A stretch of 5,476 bases of DNA, taken from NCBI GenBank assembly GCA_003645915.1, contig QNDG01000141.1, positions 1-5,476 of the forward strand, given 5' to 3'. Source of the stretch: Candidatus Zhuqueibacterota bacterium (GTDB lineage: Bacteria; Zhuqueibacterota; QNDG01). The translations under genes were made by a program, and so were the position numbers. The notes under the pieces were generated by a model that saw nothing but the letters and a program-made list of their open reading frames with translations, was not told the DNA's origin and did not search any database. Shown here in pieces: positions 1-5,451 of the stretch (the first letter of the stretch is position 1; every line of letters begins with the position of its first letter).

Positions 1-393
1 AGGGAAAAAGTCAGTATCCAATACACCTCCCGGGAGTTCAATACCATTTACTGTAACATTCTCCTCGTCACCGAAAATAGTGGGAAGGATTGTGCCGGCA
101 GGAGGCTGCCACCCCATCTCAGGCTGAGGGGTGAAAGTTTTTTTATCAGCAGGGATGGGTGCATACATTGCTTTGATTCCAAAATCAATATGAAGGCCGA
201 AAGTTTTAATTTTTGCCGAGTAGAAAAAACCGCTGTTCAGATTGGCACCAAAAGCATCTGCGAGAGGCTGAAGGTAAAGCTTTCCGTTAACAGATGTGTA
301 TTTTGATACATTGTCTTCAATGTCCTGTGCCTGTAAGTTGAGGATTGATGAAAAGATAAAAAAGAATAATACAAGCATTAATAATCGTTTCAT
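1..393 (-). CDS. Exported protein of unknown function, N-terminal part (runs off the left edge)
   Basis: The reverse strand is open without a stop from an ATG at 393-391 to the window edge, giving 131 codons with the C-terminus missing. An AGGAGA Shine-Dalgarno site lies at 406-401, seven bases before the ATG. The protein begins with two basic residues (MKRLL) and a hydrophobic stretch to about residue 20, followed by LQAQD, which looks like a signal peptidase I site near residues 22-23, so the mature protein is probably exported. Mature motifs include LQPLADAFGANLNSGFFYSAK (roughly residues 41-61, quoted in part: PLADAFGANLNSG) and LPTIFGD (103-109). These remind me of the DUF6588 group of FCB-type exported proteins, whose function is unknown; this is recall only. 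There are no catalytic motifs. It is transcribed divergently from efp and is probably not functionally linked to it. Confidence 0.8.
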   Translation of the reverse strand, partial: MKRLLMLVLFFFIFSSILNLQAQDIEDNVSKYTSVNGKLYLQPLADAFGANLNSGFFYSAKIKTFGLHIDFGIKAMYAPIPADKKTFTPQPEMGWQPPAGTILPTIFGDEENVTVNGIELPGGVLDTDFFP

Positions 394-606
394 GATTATT
401 TCTCCTTTTTTATGAAAGGTACTTAATTAGAAATTGGTACATAAAAACTTAATATGCAACAAAAAAATATAAATTTATGAAATAGATCGGGGTGATCGTA
501 TCCGGCTTGTTTAGGATTAGCCGAACCACGAATTAATAAATTTAAGAACTAGTCTATTGTGAATTTATTCATCCTTTAATATATTCGTGCTAATTCGTGT
601 AACTGT
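394..606. other. Divergent intergenic region, left part, with ATTCGTG-type repeats
   Basis: No plausible gene lies here. The part next to 393 must hold the promoter of the leftward gene, but I see no convincing -35/-10 pair. Further right, CACGAATTA (527-535) is an exact inverted match to TAATTCGTG (591-599). Inside it AATAAATT (535-542) matches AATTTATT (562-569) in inverted orientation. ATTCGTG occurs twice in direct orientation 10 bp apart (583-589 and 593-599). A degenerate copy of the neighbouring 20-bp tandem repeat sits at 500-519. Strings of this ATTCGTG kind recur between genes in many uncultured bacterial genomes, as I recall; their role is not known. Confidence 0.55.
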
Positions 607-706
607 GTCCATCTTTTGACGGACGTGTCCGGCTTTTGACGGATTAGTCCGGCTTTTGACGGATTAGTCCGGCTTTTGACGGATTAGTCCGGCTTTTGAC
701 GGATTA
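607..706. repeat. Tandem repeat, five units of 20 bp
   Basis: The unit GTCCGGCTTTTGACGGATTA occurs four times without a mismatch (627-646, 647-666, 667-686, 687-706). A first, diverged unit lies at 607-626 (15 of 20 identical). Each unit contains the inverted pair TCCG...CGGA with an 8-base spacer. Across unit junctions CGGA-TTAG-TCCG is again an inverted pair, so each arm can pair with either neighbour. A unit of 20 bp is not a multiple of three, so the array does not encode a repeated peptide. It lies between two divergent genes, about 115 bp upstream of the efp promoter. It looks like a minisatellite likely to vary in copy number between strains; a regulatory role is possible but not shown. 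Confidence 0.93.
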
Positions 707-722
707 GTGGATTAATTAGTGG
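703..722. repeat. Short direct repeat at the end of the tandem array
   Basis: ATTAGTGG occurs at 703-710 and again at 715-722, a 12-bp period. It overlaps the last four bases of the 20-bp array and looks like a decayed or recombined edge of it. No function is suggested. Confidence 0.5.
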
Positions 723-786
723 ATCCAAACAAATCATTTAAAAGGAGAGTAAACGGGATAATCAAAAATTTTTATCGCTAAAACCA

Positions 787-802
787 AAAACAACATTGTT
801 TT
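787..802. promoter_or_regulatory. 16-bp dyad upstream of the efp promoter, possible operator
   Basis: AAAACAA (787-793) and TTGTTTT (796-802) are a perfect inverted repeat around a 2-base centre. It ends 18 bp before the -35 box, where an activator could bind. It does not match an operator I know (for example FapR or FadR). In DNA this rich in A and T such a dyad can arise by chance, so the call is weak. Confidence 0.3.
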
Positions 803-820
803 AAATCAAGAAAACTTATA

Positions 821-849
821 TTGACAATTTAAAATTTTTCATTTATATT
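821..849 (+). promoter_or_regulatory. Sigma-70-type promoter of the efp-accB-accC-gcvH operon
   Basis: TTGACA (821-826, full consensus) is followed by a 17-bp spacer and TATATT (844-849, five of six matches to TATAAT). Transcription would start near 856, giving a leader of about 30 nt to the efp ATG at 887. The surrounding AT-rich DNA may act as an UP element. This is the only good promoter seen ahead of the four closely spaced genes. Confidence 0.75.
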
Positions 850-876
850 TAGTTTTAATATTCATATCATGTTAAC

Positions 877-883
877 AGAGGAG
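877..883 (+). promoter_or_regulatory. Ribosome binding site deciding the efp start
   Basis: AGAGGAG lies three bases before the ATG at 887, a rather short spacing. The in-frame upstream ATG at 869 has no Shine-Dalgarno site before it and would lie only about 13 nt from the predicted transcription start. Family alignment also places the N-terminus at 887. Confidence 0.7.
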
Positions 884-886
884 TTT

Positions 887-1450
887 ATGGCAACAACAAG
901 TGATTTCAGAAACGGACTTGTAATTAATCTTGACGGAGAGCTTTTTACAATTGTCTATTTTCAGCATGTAAAACCAGGTAAGGGCGGAGCCTTTGTCAGG
1001 ACAAAACTGAAAAATGTAAAAACAGGCCGGGTCCTTGACAGGACATTCAGATCAGGAGAAAAGGTTGAAGATGTAAGGCTGGAAAGAAAACATGTACAGT
1101 TTTTATATAATGACGGATCCCAGTTTGTGTTCATGGATACGAACTCTTACGAACAGATCTTTGTTGATCCTGAAAATGTCGGAGACGCTTCCAAATTTTT
1201 AATTGAGACCATGGAAGTGGAGCTCCTTATGCACGGGAATCAGGCTCTTGGAGTTGATCTCCCGATATTTGTTGAATTAACCATTACAAAAACAGACCCC
1301 GGTGTAAGAGGAGATACTGCATCAGGCGGCTCAAAACCTGCTACCCTGGAATCTGGAGCAGTGGTTCAGGTTCCTCTGTTTATAGAGGAAGGTGAAAAAA
1401 TCAAGGTTGATACACGTACTGGCGAATATGTTGAACGTGTTAAAAACTAA
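887..1450 (+). CDS. efp: Translation elongation factor P
   Basis: EF-P binds the ribosome near the E and P sites and promotes peptide bond formation when consecutive prolines stall translation. The 187-residue product has the family's normal length and three domains: an N-terminal KOW-like domain (about residues 1-63) and two OB-fold domains. The loop VKPGKGGAF carries Lys32, equivalent to the modified Lys34 of E. coli EF-P. The sequence shows a lysine rather than the arginine used by rhamnosylated EF-Ps, but the modification itself is unknown and no modification gene is present here. The C-terminus has the conserved signature GDTASGGSKPATLESGAVV followed by VPLFIEEGEKIKVDTRTGEY. The start at 887 gives MATTSDFRNGLVI, the usual family N-terminus; the longer form from 869 adds six atypical residues. 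It is the first gene of the operon, 24 nt before accB, and efp next to accBC is a common arrangement in bacteria. Confidence 0.97.
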   Translation: MATTSDFRNGLVINLDGELFTIVYFQHVKPGKGGAFVRTKLKNVKTGRVLDRTFRSGEKVEDVRLERKHVQFLYNDGSQFVFMDTNSYEQIFVDPENVGDASKFLIETMEVELLMHGNQALGVDLPIFVELTITKTDPGVRGDTASGGSKPATLESGAVVQVPLFIEEGEKIKVDTRTGEYVERVKN

Positions 1451-1474
1451 AGCTGAACAGGGAGGCAATTTCCC

Positions 1475-1957
1475 ATGGATTTAAAAATTATTAAAGAACT
1501 TGTCAAGCTTGTTGAGAAAAGCAGCATAAACGAACTTGACATCCAGGAAAAAGATCTGCAGATAAAAATCACTAAAAATCCGGAACAGCAGATTGCTCTT
1601 GGGCAGATTCAGCACATTCCTGCTTCGGTTCAACAGCCTGTTGCTGTTGCCCCTCAATCTCAGGGATCTTATGAGCCTGCGAAAACTTCCTCTGCATCTG
1701 AAAGTAAAAATGATAACCTGGTAGAAATACCTTCTCCAATGGTAGGAACTTTTTACAGAGCGCCGTCTCCCGGATCACCTCCTTTTGTTAATGAGGGAGA
1801 TGTAATTCAGCCGGGCAAGGTTTTGTGTATTATTGAAGCAATGAAACTAATGAATGAGATTGAATCCGAAGTGTCAGGAAAAATAGTTAAAATTCTTGTT
1901 GAAAACGGGGAACCTGTTGAATTCAATCAACCTCTGTTCCTTGTAGAAAAAAATTAG
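1475..1957 (+). CDS. accB: Biotin carboxyl carrier protein of acetyl-CoA carboxylase
   Basis: BCCP carries the biotin that is carboxylated by AccC and then delivers the carboxyl group to the AccAD carboxyltransferase, forming malonyl-CoA for fatty acid synthesis in the cytoplasm. The 160-residue protein has a helical N-terminal segment (about 1-36), a flexible linker rich in Gln, Pro, Ala and Ser (about 37-81), and a C-terminal biotinyl domain (about 82-160). The biotin attachment site is [10 protein letters not shown] with Lys124. [15 protein letters not shown] (86-100) is the 'thumb' insertion typical of acetyl-CoA carboxylase BCCPs and argues against a plain lipoyl domain or another carboxylase. 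A GGAGG site (1461-1465) lies nine bases before the ATG. BirA would be needed for biotinylation and is not in the window. Confidence 0.97.
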   Translation: MDLKIIKELVKLVEKSSINELDIQEKDLQIKITKNPEQQIALGQIQHIPASVQQPVAVAPQSQGSYEPAKTSSASESKNDNLVEIPSPMVGTFYRAPSPGSPPFVNEGDVIQPGKVLCIIEAMKLMNEIESEVSGKIVKILVENGEPVEFNQPLFLVEKN

Positions 1958-1966
1958 GTATTTCTG

Positions 1967-3322
1967 TTGATAAAAAAGATTTTAATTGCAAACAGGGGCG
2001 AGATAGCCCTCAGAATTATAAGAGCGTGTAAAGAGCTTGGCATTGCTTCCGTAGCGGTTTACTCCCATGCTGACAAGGACTCATTGCATGTACGGTTCGC
2101 TGATGAAGCAGTATGTATTGGTCCGGCCTCTCCGCAAAAAAGTTATCTCAATATACCTAGTATTATGAGTGCAGCGGAAATCACAAATTCTGACGCAGTT
2201 CATCCTGGATACGGTTTTCTTGCGGAAAACAGCGAATTTGCAGAAATATGCGAGCAATCAGGACTTGTTTTTATCGGCCCCTCTTCGAAAATGATTTCCC
2301 AGATGGGAGACAAAATTTTTGCAAAAACAGTTATGCAGAATGCAGGTGTGCCTGTTATTCCAGGGAGTGAAGGCGGTATTGAATCTGCAGACCAGGCGCA
2401 ATCTATGGCCAAAGAAATCGGATTTCCAGTAATTTTAAAAGCTACGGCCGGAGGCGGCGGCAAGGGCATGCGTATTGTACGCGATCAAAAAGAACTTGAA
2501 TCCGCTATGTCCATGGCTCAGTCCGAGGCCCAGGCTGCATTCGGAAATCCTGTTTTATACATGGAAAAATATTTTGAAAGCCCCAGACATATTGAGATAC
2601 AGCTTTTGTGCGACGGCAAGGGGAATGTTATTGCCCTTGGAGAACGTGAGTGTTCAATTCAGAGAAAACACCAGAAACTGATTGAAGAATCACCCTCTCC
2701 TGTTGTAGATTCCGAATTAAGAAAAAAAATGTTTGAAGCTTCCATTAAAGGAGCAAAAGCAGTAGGATATAAAAGTGCAGGAACTGTTGAATACCTTTTG
2801 GATGATTCCGGAAATTTCTACTTTATGGAGATGAACACAAGAATTCAGGTAGAACATCCTGTAAGTGAACTTGTCTATAATGTCGATCTGATCAAAGAAC
2901 AGATTAAAGTTGCAGCGGGACATTCTCTTTCAGGAATGGATTCAACGCCTGAACCTGTAGGGCATGCAATTGAGTGCAGAATAAATGCTGAAGATCCGTT
3001 TAATGATTTTATGCCTTCACCCGGGAAAATCACAAGTTTTCACATTCCCGGCGGTCCTGGCATAAGAGTTGATACTCACGGATATGCCCATTACCTGATG
3101 CCTCCGTTTTACGATTCTCTTCTTGCAAAACTTATTGCATACGGGCACAACAGAGAAGAAGCTTTAAACAGAATGCAGAGAGCCCTGGAAGAATTTATTG
3201 TTGAAGGAATCAAAACCACCATTCCTTTTCACATGCAGGTTATTGATGATAAAAATTTCCGAAAGGGAAATTTTAACACTCATTTTCTCGAAAACTTTAA
3301 TCTTAAACAAATAACAAATTAA
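1967..3322 (+). CDS. accC: Biotin carboxylase subunit of acetyl-CoA carboxylase (TTG start)
   Basis: AccC uses ATP and bicarbonate to carboxylate the biotin on AccB. At 451 residues it has the usual length for a free-standing biotin carboxylase. The order is an N-terminal domain beginning [15 protein letters not shown], an ATP-grasp domain with the glycine-rich loop GGGGKGMR (162-169), and a C-terminal domain. Active-site features seen are Lys116 and Lys159, RKHQKLIEE (233-241), and [12 protein letters not shown] (287-298) holding Glu288, Asn290, Arg292 and Glu296 at the E. coli numbering. All key residues are present. The start is a TTG with only a weak site (AGG, 1956-1958) overlapping the accB stop codon; it is chosen because [14 protein letters not shown] is the family N-terminus and no ATG precedes it in the gap. 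The 9-nt gap to accB suggests translational coupling. accA and accD are not nearby. Confidence 0.97.
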   Translation: MIKKILIANRGEIALRIIRACKELGIASVAVYSHADKDSLHVRFADEAVCIGPASPQKSYLNIPSIMSAAEITNSDAVHPGYGFLAENSEFAEICEQSGLVFIGPSSKMISQMGDKIFAKTVMQNAGVPVIPGSEGGIESADQAQSMAKEIGFPVILKATAGGGGKGMRIVRDQKELESAMSMAQSEAQAAFGNPVLYMEKYFESPRHIEIQLLCDGKGNVIALGERECSIQRKHQKLIEESPSPVVDSELRKKMFEASIKGAKAVGYKSAGTVEYLLDDSGNFYFMEMNTRIQVEHPVSELVYNVDLIKEQIKVAAGHSLSGMDSTPEPVGHAIECRINAEDPFNDFMPSPGKITSFHIPGGPGIRVDTHGYAHYLMPPFYDSLLAKLIAYGHNREEALNRMQRALEEFIVEGIKTTIPFHMQVIDDKNFRKGNFNTHFLENFNLKQITN

Positions 3323-3337
3323 TTACAGGAGTACATT

Positions 3338-3715
3338 ATGAATATTCCAAAAGATCTCAAGTACACAAAAGAACACGAATGGGCACGCATTGAAGGCGAT
3401 ACTGCTACAATAGGAATTACTGAATATGCTCAGGGAGAATTGGGAGACATAGTTTTTGTTGAACTTCCTGCAGTTGGAGATTCAACAAAACAGTTTGAGG
3501 CCTGTGCAAACATTGAAGCAGTTAAAGCAGTTACAGACCTTTACGCTCCGTTGTCAGGCGAAGTTATTGAAGTTAATGAAAAGCTAGCTGACACACCTGA
3601 CATTGTTAACAAAGATCCGTATGGTGACGGATGGATTTTGAAAATTAAATTGAGTGATACTTCAGAAGCTGACAACCTTCTTACACCGGAGGATTACGAA
3701 GGTATTTTACCGTAA
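3338..3715 (+). CDS. gcvH: Glycine cleavage system H protein
   Basis: GcvH is the lipoyl shuttle of the glycine cleavage system: it takes the aminomethyl group from the P-protein, presents it to the T-protein and is reoxidised by the L-protein. The 125-residue product is of normal size and full length. It starts with PKDLKYTKEHEWARIEG, the usual N-terminal signature, followed by GITEYAQGELGDIVFVELP. The lipoylation site is IEAVKAVTDLYAPLSG with Lys63, and the C-terminus has the typical NKDPYGDGWILKIK. A CAGGAG site (3326-3331) lies six bases before the ATG. It follows accC by 15 nt and so appears to be the last gene of the efp-accBC transcript. GcvH can also act as an intermediate in lipoyl transfer to other enzymes in some bacteria; nothing here tells whether that applies. 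Confidence 0.97.
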   Translation: MNIPKDLKYTKEHEWARIEGDTATIGITEYAQGELGDIVFVELPAVGDSTKQFEACANIEAVKAVTDLYAPLSGEVIEVNEKLADTPDIVNKDPYGDGWILKIKLSDTSEADNLLTPEDYEGILP

Positions 3716-3726
3716 TTTAATTTTTT

Positions 3727-3758
3727 AAACCCCTGTCAAATCAGGGGTTTTGTTTTTT
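3727..3758 (+). terminator. Intrinsic terminator after gcvH
   Basis: AAACCCCTG (3727-3735) and CAGGGGTTT (3742-3750) form a perfect 9-bp stem with a 6-base loop. They are followed by TG and six T (3753-3758). This is a well-formed rho-independent terminator for the rightward transcript. It has no T-tract in the opposite direction. Confidence 0.88.
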
Positions 3759-3789
3759 AGTTAATTAATAAATAATACAGGAGAAGTCA

Positions 3790-5130
3790 ATGCCGTTTAT
3801 TCCAACAACCGAAGAGAACCGCAGGCAGATGCTTAAAACCATCGGTGTGACTGACTTTGACCAGTTATTACAATCTATCCCGGAGCAGATAAGATTTAAG
3901 GATGATTATAATCTGCCAGACCCTCTTTCCGAATACGAGGTAACAAAACTTCTTAAGAGCATTGCAGAAAAAAATAAGCACACCTCAAACAGTGTTTGTT
4001 TCCTCGGAGGCGGAGCTTATGATCACTTTATCCCTGCTGCTGTAGTGCACATTGTGTCCAGACCTGAATTTTATACAGCTTATACACCTTATCAGGCAGA
4101 AGTAAGCCAGGGAACACTTCAGGCAATTTATGAATATCAGTCCATGATATGCGACCTTACGGGAATGGATGTTGCCAATGCTTCCATGTATGACGGCGCA
4201 TCAGCCCTGGCAGAATCGGCTCTTCTAAGCAGTAATCATAAGAGACGTCAGGAAATACTAATTTCCAAAAGCGTACATCCATATCACAGGCAGGTTGTAA
4301 AAACCTACTGCCACAGAAGCGGAATAGTTTTAAAAGAGATTGATATAAAAAACGGAGTAACTGATCTAGAAAAACTGGAACAATCCATAACGGATAATTG
4401 TGCCGGAGTTCTTGTGCAGCATCCTAATTTTTTTGGAAGTCTTGAACCTGTTGATGAGATTTCAGAAATCGTACACAAAGAAGGGGCAATTTTTACAGTA
4501 TCTGTTGACCCGATTTCACTTGGAGTTTTGGCTCCTCCTTCCGAATACGGAGCAGACATTGTAACAGGAGAAGCTCAGGTTCTTGGCAATGCACTTGGAT
4601 TTGGCGGGCCCTATGTTGGTATTTTTGCTGCAACAAAAGAATTAATCCGGAAAATTCCCGGAAGAATCGCAGGCATTACACAGGATTCCCAGGGAAGAAG
4701 GGGATTTGTACTTACTCTGCAGACCAGAGAACAGCACATCAGAAGAGAAAAAGCAACTTCGAATATCTGTTCCAATGAGCAGTTATGCGCGCTGGCTGCA
4801 ACTGTTTATATGGCATTAATGGGTAAAAAAGGTATTCCAGCTGTTGCAAATCTATGTGTACAGAAATCTCATTACCTGGCAGAAAAACTTACAGGTATCA
4901 GCGGAGTAGAGCCCTTATTTGAAGCTCCTTTCTTTAAAGAGTTTGCTGTTAAACTACCTGTACCTGCCAAAGAGATCATTGATAAAATGAAAGAGAAAGA
5001 TATTTTTGCAGGAATTGATCTTTCCCGTTTTGATTACAATGTTGATAATGCTCTTTTAATTGCTGTGACTGAAAAACGGACAAAAGAAGAGATGGATCAG
5101 TTTGCAGAGATCCTTTCTGAAATAGTTTAG
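3790..5130 (+). CDS. gcvPA: Glycine dehydrogenase (decarboxylating) subunit 1
   Basis: GcvPA is the N-terminal half of the split P-protein. With GcvPB it decarboxylates glycine with pyridoxal phosphate (PLP) and transfers the aminomethyl group to lipoyl-GcvH. The 446-residue product matches the usual length of the separate subunit and is not a truncated fused GcvP: it has its own ATG, an AGGAG site (3779-3783, six bases before), a natural stop and a terminator after it. Conserved blocks are PFIPTTEENRRQML at the start, FLGGGAYDHFIPAAV (71-85), YTPYQAEVSQGTLQ (98-111), GFGGPYVG (270-277) and RRGFVLTLQTREQHIRREKA (303-322). The fold is the PLP aminotransferase type, but the PLP-binding lysine belongs to GcvPB. 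gcvPB is not next to it, which is unusual. A terminator separates it from gcvH, and I see no promoter of its own in the short gap. Confidence 0.96.
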   Translation: MPFIPTTEENRRQMLKTIGVTDFDQLLQSIPEQIRFKDDYNLPDPLSEYEVTKLLKSIAEKNKHTSNSVCFLGGGAYDHFIPAAVVHIVSRPEFYTAYTPYQAEVSQGTLQAIYEYQSMICDLTGMDVANASMYDGASALAESALLSSNHKRRQEILISKSVHPYHRQVVKTYCHRSGIVLKEIDIKNGVTDLEKLEQSITDNCAGVLVQHPNFFGSLEPVDEISEIVHKEGAIFTVSVDPISLGVLAPPSEYGADIVTGEAQVLGNALGFGGPYVGIFAATKELIRKIPGRIAGITQDSQGRRGFVLTLQTREQHIRREKATSNICSNEQLCALAATVYMALMGKKGIPAVANLCVQKSHYLAEKLTGISGVEPLFEAPFFKEFAVKLPVPAKEIIDKMKEKDIFAGIDLSRFDYNVDNALLIAVTEKRTKEEMDQFAEILSEIV

Positions 5131-5154
5131 GTAATTATTTACCATGATTTTTTT

Positions 5155-5181
5155 AAAAGGCTGCATATTGCAGCCTTTTTT
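5155..5181 (+). terminator. Intrinsic terminator after gcvPA
   Basis: AAAAGGCTGCA (5155-5165) pairs with TGCAGCCTTTT (5169-5179) around a 3-base loop, with a run of six T at 5176-5181. The GC-rich core GGCTGCA/TGCAGCC is followed directly by the T-tract. It lies 24 nt after the gcvPA stop and ends that transcript. Confidence 0.88.
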
Positions 5182-5289
5182 ATTTAAAGAGTTACGGAAA
5201 GGTTGCAACTGTTCTACATACAAACATCATCAAAACAGAATATATCTTTCATTATTATAAATGAATATCGATTGTCAATTGGAGATTTG

Positions 5290-5332
5290 TCCCGATTCTG
5301 ATTATTATAGTTTTTCTGAAAGAGAATCGGGA
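5290..5332. repeat. Hairpin-forming interspersed repeat, copy 1
   Basis: TCCCGATTCT (5290-5299) and AGAATCGGGA (5323-5332) are a perfect 10-bp inverted repeat around a 23-base AT-rich loop that contains GATTATTATAG. The unit is 43 nt and recurs 118 bp downstream. The large conserved loop and lack of a following T-tract argue against a simple terminator. It resembles a small REP-like or MITE-like interspersed element, or the stem of an RNA. Confidence 0.85.
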
Positions 5333-5407
5333 TTAAGAGATGATTGAATGTATGCATTATATCTGAGAGCTTGATAAAAGAGATGGTGTTTTCTTTTTAT
5401 GTCAAAA

Positions 5408-5451
5408 TCCCGATTCTGATTATTATAGTTTTTACTGAAAGAAAATCGGGA
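5408..5451. repeat. Hairpin-forming interspersed repeat, copy 2
   Basis: This 44-nt copy is in the same orientation as copy 1 and matches it in 42 of 44 aligned positions. The differences are one inserted A in the loop and one G-to-A change. TCCCGATT (5408-5415) pairs with AATCGGGA (5444-5451). The G-to-A change breaks the next pair (C5416 against A5443), so the stem is shortened to 8 bp and the change is not compensated. The loop is nearly as conserved as the stem. Confidence 0.85.

Noticed and set aside
607..706. CRISPR array
   Set aside because: The 20-bp units are directly contiguous with no spacers, and no cas gene is present.
741..755. AGGAGAG ribosome-like site for an additional small gene before efp
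   Set aside because: No start codon with an open frame follows at suitable spacing, and the site lies upstream of the mapped-by-sequence promoter.
1572..1778. Minus-strand open frame within accB
   Set aside because: It lies opposite a certain gene, has no ribosome site or recognisable protein features, and is a shadow of accB codon usage.
2200..2923. Open frames on both strands inside accC
   Set aside because: All overlap the intact biotin carboxylase frame, which has every catalytic residue; their translations look like low-information shadows.
3759..3789. Separate promoter for gcvPA
   Set aside because: TTGTTT (3750-3755) with TAATAC (3773-3778) has the right spacing but poor boxes, and would start transcription at the ribosome site itself.
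3716..3789. Glycine riboswitch ahead of gcvPA
   Set aside because: The 74-nt gap is filled by a simple terminator hairpin and AT-rich sequence, with no room for a glycine aptamer. The 15-nt gap before gcvH is shorter still.
4305..4559. Minus-strand open frame inside gcvPA
   Set aside because: It is fully covered by the conserved gcvPA frame and has no ribosome site or family likeness.
5290..5332. Intrinsic terminator
   Set aside because: The stem is not followed by a T-tract, the 23-base loop is too long, and gcvPA already has a good terminator upstream.
5261..5347. 28-codon frame (MNIDCQLEICPDSDYY...) after gcvPA
   Set aside because: There is no ribosome binding site, it reads through the hairpin repeat, and the second repeat copy does not keep the frame because of the one-base insertion.
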